The translations under genes were made by a program, and so were the position numbers. Below the pieces are notes generated by a model. The model had not been told where the DNA came from, did no database searches, and was given only the letters and a program-made list of their open reading frames with translations. DNA of 62,836 nucleotides from Desulfobacterales bacterium (GTDB taxonomy: Bacteria; Desulfobacterota; Desulfobacteria; Desulfobacterales; JAAELO01), in assembly GCA_024226555.1 (NCBI GenBank), contig JAAELO010000496.1, positions 1 through 62,836 of the forward strand, given 5' to 3'. Each line of letters begins with the position of its first letter. The first letter of the stretch is position 1. Positions 34,185 to 43,201 of the stretch are shown in pieces.

Positions 34185-35408
34185 TTAAAACCTCGATATC
34201 ACTAATGATGCATTAATTCCACCAAAAGCAAAACTATTTTTTAATATATGTTTAATCTTATGTTCCCTACATTCTCCTTTTACATAATCCAGATCACCGC
34301 AATCAGGATCAGGATTTTCAAGGTTTAAAGTTGGGACAAGTTTCTGATCACGTAACATTGCTATACAACCTGCTGTCTCTAAAACGCCGCAAGCTCCCAT
34401 GGTATGACCGATATTGCCTTTCAATGAGCTTACAGGAGTGTTATTTCCAAAGATATTTTCAATAGCTTTTGATTCTGCAATATCACCAATTAGTGTTGCA
34501 GTGCCGTGTGCATTAATATAGTCGATGTCAGATGGAGTAAGATCAGCATCTCTTAATGCACCTTTCATACAGTTGTTAAGTCCTGTTTCTGATGGGTTTG
34601 TCATATGAACTCCATCATTATTGGTATAATATCCAACAACTTCACCATAGATTATAGCACCACGGTTTATTGCATTTTCCATATCTTCAAGGATTATAGT
34701 TCCTGCTCCTTCACTAATAACAGTGCCGTCGCGATTCTCATCAAATGGTCTCGGTGATAGATGGGGTTTATCATTATATTTTGTAGATGTTGATCTCAAT
34801 GTATCGAAAACAGACGCCACTGAAACATGAAGTTCTTCAGCTCCCCCACAAACCGCTACATCAAGACGCCCCTCTTTAATGGCTTGATAACCAAATCCAA
34901 TTCCCTGTGTACTGGCAGCACATGCAGTACAACTCGCCATTGTAGGGCCTGGTATTTTAAAGGCTGTTCCTATATTTGCTGCGCATGTATGGGACATTAT
35001 CTTTAAGAAAGTTGTGGACATAACCCCTTTTGTTACGTTTCCATCAACAGTCGAACCGAAAAAATCCTGTATTGCACTTGTTCCACCCATTGTTGATCCA
35101 TAGGATATTCCGGTTCTTTCGTTTTCAATAAGTTCTTTTGATAAAGATGCATCATCAAAAGCCATTTTGGTTGCTGTTACAGCAAGTTGAGCTACCCTGC
35201 TCATTGAACGACGTTCTTTTCTTGGGATGTTTTTCTCTGAGAAATCCTTTACAGATCCTCTAAGATGGGTTTCCAGACCAAAAGGCACCCAATCTGTATC
35301 AGATTCTATTCCGGATTTTCCCTTGTATAAATTTATTATAAAATCTTCAAACGTATTTCCTAAAGGAGAAAGTAAACCCACTCCGGTTATAACTACCCTG
35401 CGACTCAT
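34185..35408 (-). CDS. FabF-like beta-ketoacyl-ACP synthase of the polyene cluster
   Basis: 407 residues with the complete Cys-His-His triad: Cys163 in MASCTACAASTQG, His301 in NAHGTATLIGD and His335 in SLKGNIGHTMGACG. It is full length for KAS II. By analogy with known aryl-polyene pathways it may start or extend the chain as a homodimer, separately from the ketosynthase/chain-length-factor pair encoded upstream. It overlaps the ketoreductase stop by 4 bases. Confidence 0.93.
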   Translation of the reverse strand: MSRRVVITGVGLLSPLGNTFEDFIINLYKGKSGIESDTDWVPFGLETHLRGSVKDFSEKNIPRKERRSMSRVAQLAVTATKMAFDDASLSKELIENERTGISYGSTMGGTSAIQDFFGSTVDGNVTKGVMSTTFLKIMSHTCAANIGTAFKIPGPTMASCTACAASTQGIGFGYQAIKEGRLDVAVCGGAEELHVSVASVFDTLRSTSTKYNDKPHLSPRPFDENRDGTVISEGAGTIILEDMENAINRGAIIYGEVVGYYTNNDGVHMTNPSETGLNNCMKGALRDADLTPSDIDYINAHGTATLIGDIAESKAIENIFGNNTPVSSLKGNIGHTMGACGVLETAGCIAMLRDQKLVPTLNLENPDPDCGDLDYVKGECREHKIKHILKNSFAFGGINASLVISRF

Positions 35409-36124
35409 GAGTAAAGTCCCCCGTTAACCTGAATTACAGTCCCATTGATGTAGGATGCATCATCTGACGCCAAAAAACCAACAACTCCCGCAACTTCAGA
35501 AGGTTTTCCAGCTCTTCCAACAGGTACCATCTCTTTTATATTTATGTGCTCAAGATCTTTTGTCATTTGCGTGTCAATAAACCCCGGACTAACAGAGTTT
35601 ACCAGAATTCCTTTACGGGCAACCTCTTTTGAAAGAGCTTTTGTAGCCGCAATGACAGCTCCTTTTGCTGCTGAATAATTAACCTGCCCTCGGTTACCCA
35701 TCTCTCCTGAAACACTTGAAATTGTAATTATACGTCCCCATCTGTTACTTATCATGTGAGGAAGGCATGCCTGGTTAAGATAAAAAAATGAGTTTAAACT
35801 TATTTGAATAATATCATCCCACTGATTTTCTGACATAAAATAGAATGCTGTATCACTCATTGCTCCTGCGTTATGAATTAAAATATCAAAACCAGTATCA
35901 TCTGTAAAAATTTCTGAAATTTTACTTTTTATATCATCAATATCTAAAAGATTCATACAGATTGCAGAAATTTTGTTTTGACCAGATAGCTCATCCACAA
36001 GATTATTAGCTTCTTCACTTCCACTGTTATACGTAAAAGTGATCTCGTAATCATTATGAAGTTTACGAACTATAGCCTCTCCAATGCCTCTGTTTCCGCC
36101 TGTTATCAGTGCTCTTTTGATAAT
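35405..36124 (-). CDS. FabG-like 3-ketoacyl-ACP reductase with apparent ATT start
   Basis: About 239 residues, normal for FabG. RALITGGNRGIGEAI is the NADPH-binding turn, ITISSVSGEMGNRGQVNYSA supplies the Ser and Tyr, with Lys in YSAAKGA, and INGTVIQVNGGLYS is the family end. Starting at the first internal ATG (35998) would remove the cofactor site. The full frame has no ATG, GTG or TTG upstream of the glycine motif; the best start is ATT at 36124, with GGAGAG just upstream inside the dehydratase gene (19-base overlap). It reduces the beta-keto group in each polyene cycle. Confidence 0.85.
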   Translation of the reverse strand: MIKRALITGGNRGIGEAIVRKLHNDYEITFTYNSGSEEANNLVDELSGQNKISAICMNLLDIDDIKSKISEIFTDDTGFDILIHNAGAMSDTAFYFMSENQWDDIIQISLNSFFYLNQACLPHMISNRWGRIITISSVSGEMGNRGQVNYSAAKGAVIAATKALSKEVARKGILVNSVSPGFIDTQMTKDLEHINIKEMVPVGRAGKPSEVAGVVGFLASDDASYINGTVIQVNGGLYS

Positions 36125-36549
36125 AACTCTCCTTCTTCAATTAAAAACTTCATAGAAGCTTCGGATATTAGAGTATCTCCGGACATAACTTTGCAGGAGT
36201 AAACTCCAATTGGAAAAAGATCCATCTCCATTGTTGCAATAATATTAATTTTATCACCAGGTTTTAGTTTCATGGATTCAAATAACTCATAAGAATCAAT
36301 AGAAATTAAATAACCCATCTGGGGTTTATCATTTGCATTAGTTTGCTTCTGGTGGAAAGCTGCAACCGCTTGAGCCATCATTTCAATTGACCAATATGTT
36401 TTGAACAAACTATTTTTATCCCAATATGGTTTATTGATATCCAGAGTTAAACCAATTGTTGCTTTATTCTGATCAAAATCGATAGATATATAATTATCGA
36501 TTAGCTTCATAAAGCCACTGTGAGGAATATAATTTTTAACAGATTCCAT
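36106..36549 (-). CDS. ApeP-like hotdog dehydratase of the polyene cluster
   Basis: 147 residues. YIPHSGFMKLIDNYISID has the catalytic-type His, and TYWSIEMMAQAVAAFHQ gives the hotdog helix with Glu. This matches the small beta-hydroxyacyl-ACP dehydratases of aryl-polyene and xanthomonadin clusters. With the hotdog domain fused to the acyltransferase it may form the pair of dehydratase subunits expected for polyene assembly. It lies 9 bases downstream of the chain-length-factor gene. Confidence 0.87.
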   Translation of the reverse strand: MESVKNYIPHSGFMKLIDNYISIDFDQNKATIGLTLDINKPYWDKNSLFKTYWSIEMMAQAVAAFHQKQTNANDKPQMGYLISIDSYELFESMKLKPGDKINIIATMEMDLFPIGVYSCKVMSGDTLISEASMKFLIEEGELLSKEH

Positions 36550-36558
36550 ATTTAATTC

Positions 36559-37314
36559 CTAATTATGCTCAAAGTCCCATTTTGATAGAAACCCGTCTGA
36601 ACTATTTGATAATGCAAATCTTGTATAATTTTCAAAGTGGTTATCCAAATCAAGGTATAACGCTTTGTCAGGATCCTTACTTTCTATAAAAACCTCTTTT
36701 GACAAAGTATCAATTTTTTTAATCTTATCCAATAGATCGGGACTCTGTTTAATCTTTTCAAGATTACAAACAGGTTCATTACCAATTATTTTATCATTAC
36801 CCAGAACTATTATCTCAGCTTTAGCTATGATATCTCCCTTTGGCCATATATATTCATTAGCATTGATTATTATAACAAATGGGGCTAAACCAAACTCAAC
36901 ATTTTTAGCTCCAAAATAAAGGGCATTGTCCACAGATAAATATCCTTTGGACATTGTTAGACTTCTGTTATGAAGCCCAAGAACCAATGCAATATATCCA
37001 GCAGTGGCATTATCCACAGAGTGCTGGAATGCTGTGGGAGATACAGGAAACAGATCATTTGAAACATCTTTAACTGTATTATAGATCGCTTCTATTTCTC
37101 CAAAAGCACTTGTGAAAACAATAGGGATATTGCAATCGCTTTTCAACAATTCAAACAGGTCAGGTCTTTTTTCCTGAAGTTCAAGACAAAGTTTAATACA
37201 TGTTTTTTGCATTATACCCATGCGTCTTGCAAGTTTAAATGAAAGATCTATCTCATTTATATTTTTTACACTTAGTTTTTTGTAATATACAACCGCGACC
37301 ATATTTTTACTCAT
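36559..37314 (-). CDS. Beta-ketoacyl synthase chain-length-factor-like protein
   Basis: 251 residues, a short ketosynthase-like chain lacking the active-site cysteine. PTAFQHSVDNATAGYIALVL is the signature of the chain-length-factor family, in which the nucleophile position is not Cys, followed by NRSLTMSKGYLSVDNAL. It ends after residue 251 without the second half of a ketosynthase. It overlaps the upstream ketosynthase gene by 8 bases, which fits a heterodimer with that enzyme. Confidence 0.85.
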   Translation of the reverse strand: MSKNMVAVVYYKKLSVKNINEIDLSFKLARRMGIMQKTCIKLCLELQEKRPDLFELLKSDCNIPIVFTSAFGEIEAIYNTVKDVSNDLFPVSPTAFQHSVDNATAGYIALVLGLHNRSLTMSKGYLSVDNALYFGAKNVEFGLAPFVIIINANEYIWPKGDIIAKAEIIVLGNDKIIGNEPVCNLEKIKQSPDLLDKIKKIDTLSKEVFIESKDPDKALYLDLDNHFENYTRFALSNSSDGFLSKWDFEHN

Positions 37315-38464
37315 TAAAACCTTTGGAAGATGTTAATAACAAAGATGCATTACTTCCACCAAAACCAAAAGAGTTACTAAGTGCAACTGGTTTATCACTA
37401 TTTATACTCATTTTTTTTTCTTTTAATATTTCTGTATGGAGATTTTGATCATCTAAAGCCTTAAGGGTTAGAACAGCCTCCAGAGCACCAGCACCAGCTA
37501 AACAATGGCCAGTGTACTGCTTCGTTGTATAATAGGGGATATTCTCAAACATATTATCTATTGATAATCTTTCTGCCTTGTCGTTTGGTATTGTGCCTGT
37601 TCCATGGGCGTTAATGAATCGTACATCACTTGATTTATACGAACTATTATCAAGGGCCATTTTCATTGTAAATTCCATACCTTTACCATTTGGTTCAGGG
37701 TGTGTTGGATGATATCCTTCACTACTAACACCATAACCTACTATATGACCTATTGGTTCATGACCATTTTCGTCTGCCTCAATAACTATTACAGCTCCAC
37801 CCTCGGCAAGATTAATACCATTTCTGTTTTTATGAAAAGGATTGCAAAGATCATTATCCAGAACCTGCAAGGAATCAAAACCACAAATTGTTACAGTGTT
37901 TAAAAGATCAAACCCACCTGCAATACAGGCTTTTAACATTCCTGATTTAACGGCTAAGTAAGCTTCGCCAATTGCTATTGCACCAGAAGAACAAGCAGTT
38001 GAAACAGCAGTTGAAAAACCTTCAATTGGAAAGCGACTGGCAATCTCTTCAATCAATTTACCTGTTTGCATCATCTTGCTTGCAAAATTAAAAATACTGG
38101 GGTTATCTTTACTGGTATTATAAGATTTGAAGGTTTCTTCTATACCATATGTGGTGGAACCAATTATCAAGCCTATTTCAGATGGCTGATATCGGTCGAA
38201 AAGCCTTGTTTGTTCCTGAAGGTCTTCAATCCAGTGGCTTATAATGTGGTTAACGGATTTATCACATGCAGATTCAGAAGGTTTATCAAGACCAAAACTT
38301 TCAAAATTCATTTCACCAAGAGGAGATTTTGTCCATTTTTTAAATCTATGATTAAATGTCTGACCACGTTCTTTTCTATAAAGTTTAGTTATTATTTCAT
38401 CAATATTTGAACCAAGGCAACAAGAAGCTGAGACCCCAGTAATTTTTGTTCTTTTTGGTAACAT
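37307..38464 (-). CDS. Ketosynthase of the polyene cluster (partner of the chain-length factor)
   Basis: 385 residues with a complete triad: Cys158 in VSTACSSGAIAIGE, His287 in NAHGTGTIPND and His320 in YTGHCLAGAGALEA. The last motif deviates from the usual GHTLGAAG but keeps the histidine. It would elongate the aryl polyene with malonyl units on the carrier protein. It is the second gene of the operon, 18 bases after the first ACP gene. Confidence 0.93.
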   Translation of the reverse strand: MLPKRTKITGVSASCCLGSNIDEIITKLYRKERGQTFNHRFKKWTKSPLGEMNFESFGLDKPSESACDKSVNHIISHWIEDLQEQTRLFDRYQPSEIGLIIGSTTYGIEETFKSYNTSKDNPSIFNFASKMMQTGKLIEEIASRFPIEGFSTAVSTACSSGAIAIGEAYLAVKSGMLKACIAGGFDLLNTVTICGFDSLQVLDNDLCNPFHKNRNGINLAEGGAVIVIEADENGHEPIGHIVGYGVSSEGYHPTHPEPNGKGMEFTMKMALDNSSYKSSDVRFINAHGTGTIPNDKAERLSIDNMFENIPYYTTKQYTGHCLAGAGALEAVLTLKALDDQNLHTEILKEKKMSINSDKPVALSNSFGFGGSNASLLLTSSKGFNE

Positions 38465-38482
38465 AGAACTTTCAATTCCTGG

Positions 38483-38746
38483 TTAGTTTTGCACAACTTC
38501 AATAGATTCAACTATTGTATTAACATTTTGTAATATCTTACGGCCCTTTTCATCATTTTTGATTTTAAGTCCATACTTTCTGTCTAACATTACAACCAAT
38601 TCCAAAAGATCTATGGAATCAAGTCCAAGGCCGTCTGAAAAAAGAGGCATTTCATCCTCGACCTCATCCACTGTTATCTCTGGTTGATTCAGAATTTGAA
38701 CGATCAACTCTTTTACTTCATTTTCTACAACACTACGCACAGTCAT
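38483..38746 (-). CDS. Acyl carrier protein 1, first gene of the polyene operon
   Basis: 87 residues. GLGLDSIDLLELVVMLDRKY places the phosphopantetheine serine at residue 44. The chain otherwise differs strongly from the second ACP (34.0 kb), suggesting separate jobs such as starter and chain carriers. It starts the 15.6-kb operon; all following genes are spaced by less than 20 bases or overlap. The only upstream DNA before a mobile element is 64 bases. Confidence 0.92.
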   Translation of the reverse strand: MTVRSVVENEVKELIVQILNQPEITVDEVEDEMPLFSDGLGLDSIDLLELVVMLDRKYGLKIKNDEKGRKILQNVNTIVESIEVVQN

Positions 38747-38810
38747 TAAATAAAAAACCTTTCATTTTAATGACCCATTTTGTTAATGGGGTAATTTATA
38801 ATTCTATTGA
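38747..38810 (-). promoter_or_regulatory. Leader of the polyene operon
   Basis: These 64 bases separate the first ACP gene from a miniature element. A CCCATT/AATGGG hairpin (38774-38790) lies within, and a T-rich/A-rich stretch ATTATAAAT near the element edge could be a -10 region on the minus strand. A promoter partly inside the element cannot be excluded. Confidence 0.4.
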
Positions 38811-38937
38811 GGGAATCTCAAATAACTGCTCTTTTGGTAAAATACTTTGTTATTTCCAAAAAACTGTAATAAAATCGGCTCGTTATTTTTTGAAATGCCT
38901 TGTATTTTATCCAAAATTCTAATTATTAGAGGCTCCC
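38811..38937. mobile_element. Miniature element with TTGA duplication, at the polyene promoter
   Basis: Short form, with ends GGGAATCTCAAATAACTG and TTATTAGAGGCTCCC. TTGA is present immediately on both sides (38807-38810 and 38938-38941). It is the only sizeable DNA between the polyene operon and the next gene. Confidence 0.92.
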
Positions 38938-38961
38938 TTGAGCAAATCCCAATAAAAATAT

Positions 38962-39363
38962 CTATTTAGAACTATTTCGAGCTAAAGCTTGATTTATACT
39001 TGCATAAAGTTTTTCAAGCCACATGTTATATTTCTTATGTATTATTTTTCCATTATATTTCATATTTTTACTGGAAATATAAGTGAATTTAAGTGTCTCA
39101 TTCGTGTATGATATTTTTACTCTAACTTCATGGGACCTTACAATTAACAGGGCTTCATACTCACTTCCCTCTCCAACTTTTAAATTCCATCCACGATCAG
39201 CACAACCTTGTCGTATGGCTTTTTGTACATCAACTTCTGAATTTGCATAAAGATTAAAGGACAGATCTTTCTTAAAAGTATTTGTTGTAAAACAACCTGT
39301 TAAAATCATTGTCGAAGATAAAAAAAGAAAAACTATAATTAAGTTTTTTTTAACATTGTTCAC
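38962..39363 (-). CDS. Small lipoprotein of unknown function
   Basis: 133 residues with a lipoprotein signal (MNNVKKNLIIVFLFLSSTMI, lipobox LTGC at Cys24). The mature part begins FTTNTFKKDLSFNLYANSEV and holds AIRQGCADRGWNLKVGEGSE, then strand-rich ALLIVRSHEVRVKISYTNE. I recognise no named family; similar small lipoproteins with a RGW motif occur in many proteobacteria. It is separated from the polyene operon by the element. The following 39364-39785 region has no evident gene and is very AT-rich. Confidence 0.7.
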   Translation of the reverse strand: MNNVKKNLIIVFLFLSSTMILTGCFTTNTFKKDLSFNLYANSEVDVQKAIRQGCADRGWNLKVGEGSEYEALLIVRSHEVRVKISYTNETLKFTYISSKNMKYNGKIIHKKYNMWLEKLYASINQALARNSSK

Positions 39364-39785
39364 TACAAATATCCTTTCAATGTAAATTTTTTATTAAAAA
39401 TATAAAATTTTTATTTATAAATACAAGTCATTAAAAGATTTTGCAAGTTAATTGTATTTTAGATTTAATATACAATATAGATTATTTATCTGATAACTTG
39501 TATATAAACTTATTTAAATATAATTCGATTTTCTTTTTTAAGAGAGTTACAATTGTTTCCATAAAATATTTCACTCCGTCAAATGTGGCAATGATACCAT
39601 ATTTGGCGTTTACATTATCAAATATGATGAGCTAAATTACCATCTGCATCTTAAGTATTTGATATGGCTACATAACAGTGAATGGCATATTAATTGAAAT
39701 GCCCTGTTGTATCACAAATAAGGTATTAAAAGTATTTTTAGTATAAGCTGAAGGTTTAAACTTTTTATTTTAGGAGGTTAGCTAA

Positions 39786-41573
39786 ATGCAGTTTGTAGAT
39801 TTTTCAAGTGCCCATGGAATGTTAAAAAGTACGGTTGACAGTTACCCTGATAGAACAGCCTATTCCTGGTTTGTAGAACCAGGAGTGACAGAATCTGTTA
39901 ATTGGCGTGAGTTTTATGATCAGGTAATCGAGGTTGCGAAAAGTCTTATCGCACTCGGAATAAAGAAAGATGATAAAGTTAATATAATCAGTTATTCATG
40001 TTATAGATGGGCGCTTTCAGATTTGGGAATTACAACTGCAGGAGGTTGTACAGTAGGGATTTATCAATCAAATCTTCCAAAGGATTGTCAGTATATTATA
40101 GATCATTGTGATGCGGTCGCTATATTTGCCGAGGATCAGGTTCAACTTGATAAACTTTTTGAAATAAAATCTGAAATTCCTGATGTTAAAAAGGTTATAC
40201 TTTTAAATGGTGACCATGATGATGATTGGGTTCTTTCCTATGAAGATTTTATTAAACTTGGGAAAAGTCTACCAGATGAAGAGGTTGAATCACGTGTTGC
40301 TGATACTAAAAGTACAGATACTGCAGCTATTGTTTATACATCCGGTACAACAGGAGTTCCAAAGGGAAGTGTATTAACTCACGATAATATTACTTTTACA
40401 GCCCAATCTGTAAAATTATCCGGTGAATTTCAGGATGGCGATAAAACCTTTCTTTTTCTACCACTTGCTCATATTTTTGCAAAATCGGTAATGTATTCAT
40501 CTATAATCGCAGCAGTTCCGCTAACTTTTGCAAGGAAAATTGAAACTGTTGTTGAAGATATCGCTGTTGCAAAACCTAACTGGTTTGCGAGTGTCCCAAG
40601 AATTTATGAAAAAATATATTCAAAAATCCTTGGAGGAGCCGAGTCTAAAGGTGGTTTGGCTTTAAAAATATTCAGGTGGGCGGTCAATGTTGGTGAGAAA
40701 GTCAGTGATATTAAATTAAGTAAAAAACCTGTTCCATTGCCTCTGAAAATCAAATATGCGGTAGCAACGAAACTTGTTTTTTCAAAAGTTCAGAACGCTC
40801 TTGGGGGAAATGTGAGATGGTGCATTAGTGGTGCAGCTCCATTAAATCCTTCGATTGCGAAATTCTTCCATGCTGCAGGTATTCTAATCCTTGAAGGTAT
40901 TGGTATGACAGAAAATACTTCCTTTACCAATATTAACAGATATGACAACTATCGTTTTGGATGGGTAGGCCAAACTGGTCCTGGCATTGAACAGAAGATA
41001 GCAGATGATGGTGAGGTTATGTTTCGCGGTAGAAATGTGATGAAGGAGTATTACAAAAACCCGGAAGCAACTGAGAGAACATTCGCTGAAGATGGATGGC
41101 TTTATACTGGAGACATTGGAGAGATTGATGATGAGGGTTTTTTAAAAATAACAGACAGAAAGAAGCATATAATAATAACAGCTGGTGGTAAAAATATAGC
41201 ACCGTCTGTCATTGAAGGAGTTATGACAACTTCAAAATATATAGGACAGGTCTGTATAATAGGTGATAGAAGAAAATACCTTTCAGCTCTGGTAACTCTG
41301 GAAAAAGAGAATATTGAAGATTATGCTAAAAAGAACAATATTCAGTACAACGATTATGATGAATTAAATGTTAACCCTGAAATAGTCGATCTTATTACCA
41401 AAGAGGTTCAATCAAGAAATAAAGAGTTCGCCTCTTTTGAAACAATAAAAAAGATATCCATTGTTCCAGAGTGGACTATTGAGAATAGTTGCATGACACC
41501 TTCAATGAAAATTAAAAAGAATGTTATAATTGAAGAATATGATGAAAAAATTGGTGAGATGTATCCTGAATAA
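39786..41573 (+). CDS. Long-chain acyl-CoA synthetase (AMP-forming)
   Basis: 595 residues, the size of FadD15-type long-chain ligases. IVYTSGTTGVPKGSVLTHDN is the ATP/AMP motif, LEGIGMTENTSFTNIN the A5 region and DGWLYTGDIGEIDDEGFLKI the A7-A8 hinge with DRKKHIIITAGGKNI. It activates fatty acids with ATP and CoA. A strong ribosome site (GGAGG) precedes the ATG. It is read away from the polyene operon but could supply activated fatty acids to it; the link is only positional. It is followed by a Rho-independent terminator. Confidence 0.93.
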   Translation: MQFVDFSSAHGMLKSTVDSYPDRTAYSWFVEPGVTESVNWREFYDQVIEVAKSLIALGIKKDDKVNIISYSCYRWALSDLGITTAGGCTVGIYQSNLPKDCQYIIDHCDAVAIFAEDQVQLDKLFEIKSEIPDVKKVILLNGDHDDDWVLSYEDFIKLGKSLPDEEVESRVADTKSTDTAAIVYTSGTTGVPKGSVLTHDNITFTAQSVKLSGEFQDGDKTFLFLPLAHIFAKSVMYSSIIAAVPLTFARKIETVVEDIAVAKPNWFASVPRIYEKIYSKILGGAESKGGLALKIFRWAVNVGEKVSDIKLSKKPVPLPLKIKYAVATKLVFSKVQNALGGNVRWCISGAAPLNPSIAKFFHAAGILILEGIGMTENTSFTNINRYDNYRFGWVGQTGPGIEQKIADDGEVMFRGRNVMKEYYKNPEATERTFAEDGWLYTGDIGEIDDEGFLKITDRKKHIIITAGGKNIAPSVIEGVMTTSKYIGQVCIIGDRRKYLSALVTLEKENIEDYAKKNNIQYNDYDELNVNPEIVDLITKEVQSRNKEFASFETIKKISIVPEWTIENSCMTPSMKIKKNVIIEEYDEKIGEMYPE

Positions 41574-41613
41574 CTTGGTATAAAGCTCCCATATTAAGTC
41601 CGATAGAAATTAG

Positions 41614-41651
41614 GATGCGCTTTTTTTATTGATTAAGCGCATCTTTTTTTT
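41614..41651 (+). terminator. Rho-independent terminator of the acyl-CoA synthetase gene
   Basis: GATGCGCTT and AAGCGCATC form a 9-bp stem, immediately followed by eight T residues, 41 bases after the stop codon. Confidence 0.88.
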
Positions 41652-41671
41652 TATAATATTTAAATGACTAT

Positions 41672-41800
41672 GGGAAGCCTCTAATAACTGATCTTTTTGC
41701 GAAACACAGATATAACAAAAATAAAACTGTAGTAAAATCAACCCGTTGTTTTTTGTTATGCCTTGTTTTTCATCAAAAATTCTAATTATTAGAGATTCCC
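41672..41800. mobile_element. Miniature element, short form
   Basis: Ends GGGAAGCCTCTAATAACTG and TTATTAGAGATTCCC, 129 bp. The flanks share TAT on both sides. It is followed directly by a second, diverged copy. Confidence 0.85.
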
Positions 41801-41967
41801 TATAGTAATTAGAATTATGATTGAAATACAGATCATAGTTTTATAAACCTCAGATGAAAAAAAACAACGAATCGATTCGTTTATAAAAAAGCTTTAACTT
41901 TATAAACATACAACAGTTCTTTTTTTTGTAGAACGTGGTAGTTCGGTCAAAAAAAGGTTAGATTCCC
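41801..41967. mobile_element. Diverged long-form element in tandem
   Basis: It begins TAATTAGAATTATGATTGAA and ends GGTTAGATTCCC, with internal TTATAAA...TTTATAAA segments of the long subtype. The outer end on the left is missing because it abuts the previous copy. The tandem resembles the pair at 21235-21474. The remaining DNA to 42086 holds no gene. Confidence 0.65.
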
Positions 41968-42086
41968 TTTAGATAATTATAAAAAATCCATTTACTTTAT
42001 AAATTAAATACCTGTCTTGAAAAAATAATATTGATCATGTAATCAGTTTTGTTGTTTTTAATATTTTAAAAAGAAAGATTAAAAAA

Positions 42087-42425
42087 GTGAAGCTATTTAT
42101 TGTTACAAGGTGGGGAAATCCATACGAAGAAGATGGGCCGGACGGAAAAGATACTAATTTTTTGATTAGAGCACTTTCAATCCAGGATGCCGGTCAAATT
42201 GCCGACCAGATGCTTATTACCATGACTAATAAAGTATCAGGAAACAGACCTGTAAAAGGATATGCACAATTCGGAACTGAAATCGGAGTTGATAAATTTT
42301 CCAAAAAGAAGGGTATTGTTCATGGTCCATGGATAGAATCTATCATTGTTGATAGTACTAAAAAATATCCATTATGGCATCGCGATGATGTTGAAGATGA
42401 TTGGAAAGCCTCTGAAGAGGATTAA
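42087..42425 (+). CDS. Hypothetical protein with GTG start
   Basis: 112 residues from a GTG. MKLFIVTRWGNPYEEDGPDG is followed by TNFLIRALSIQDAGQIADQ, a strand with PVKGYAQFGTEIG, and a charged end (HRDDVEDDWKASEED). It is soluble, without a signal. I do not recognise the family, but the even mix of conserved-looking Gly, Trp and Asp argues for a real gene. It is monocistronic. Confidence 0.6.
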   Translation: MKLFIVTRWGNPYEEDGPDGKDTNFLIRALSIQDAGQIADQMLITMTNKVSGNRPVKGYAQFGTEIGVDKFSKKKGIVHGPWIESIIVDSTKKYPLWHRDDVEDDWKASEED

Positions 42426-42550
42426 CTTTATTATTTCGAGAAAATGAAGGAACTGCAGTTTTTTAACATCAATTTATATTTTTAATATTGATTTTTACCC
42501 TGTTGTAAAGGTAAAAAAGATTTGGTGAAAAAACTCAAGGGGTCTTTCAG

Positions 42551-43201
42551 ATGATTAATAAAGAGCAGCATTTCGAAAAAATGAGAGAAGATATGGTGAA
42601 TAGTCAGCTTGCACCATATGGAATTAATGACCCAAAAGTTTTAAAAGCTATGGGAACAGTCCCAAGGCATCTTTTTGTTGAAGAGGCTTTGATGGACCAG
42701 GCCTATGGTGACTTCCCCCTTCCAATTGGTGAGCAACAAACAATCTCACAACCAAGAATTGTAGCTGAGATGACTCAGGCCCTTAAAATAGACAAAAATT
42801 CAAGAGTTCTTGAGATCGGAACTGGTTCCGGTTATCAGGCTGCCATATTATCCCGGATAGCATACAAGGTATATACTATTGAGAGAATTAATTCCCTTTA
42901 TGTTAATGCAAGAAAGTTATTTGATAAATTAAAATACCATAACATAGTTACGAAATATACTGATGGGACAATTGGTTGGAATGAGGAAAGTCCTTTTGAT
43001 GCGATAATTGTAACTGCTGGTGCTCCTAAAATTCCTGATGAACTAATCAATCAACTGAAAGATGGTGGTAAGATGGTAATTCCTGTGGGTGATAAGAGAA
43101 CCCAGAACCTTCTTTTACTTGAGAAAAATGGAAGTTCTGTCAATGAAAGGAACCTTGGGGCTTGCAGATTTGTAAATCTTATCGGTAAAGATGGGTGGTA
43201 A
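42551..43201 (+). CDS. pcm: Protein-L-isoaspartate O-methyltransferase
   Basis: 216 residues, the standard length. RHLFVEEALMDQAYGDFPLP and GEQQTISQPRIVAEMTQAL form the substrate-site region, VLEIGTGSGYQAAILSRI is the SAM motif, and IIVTAGAPKIPDELINQL the post-motif strand. It methylates isoaspartyl residues so that damaged proteins can be repaired. The ribosome site is AAGGGG. It is monocistronic and convergent with the CheW gene. Confidence 0.95.
   Translation: MINKEQHFEKMREDMVNSQLAPYGINDPKVLKAMGTVPRHLFVEEALMDQAYGDFPLPIGEQQTISQPRIVAEMTQALKIDKNSRVLEIGTGSGYQAAILSRIAYKVYTIERINSLYVNARKLFDKLKYHNIVTKYTDGTIGWNEESPFDAIIVTAGAPKIPDELINQLKDGGKMVIPVGDKRTQNLLLLEKNGSSVNERNLGACRFVNLIGKDGW

Noticed and set aside
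23143-38746. Operon considered as a flexirubin (dialkylresorcinol) cluster because of the ammonia lyase
   Set aside because: No DarA/DarB-type resorcinol-forming genes were found; chain-length factor, COG4648 protein and DUF3261 lipoprotein fit aryl-polyene clusters better.
39441-39635. Small plus-strand frame in the AT-rich gap before the acyl-CoA synthetase
   Set aside because: No ribosome site; its Phe/Ile/Asn-rich composition is what AT-rich DNA gives by chance.
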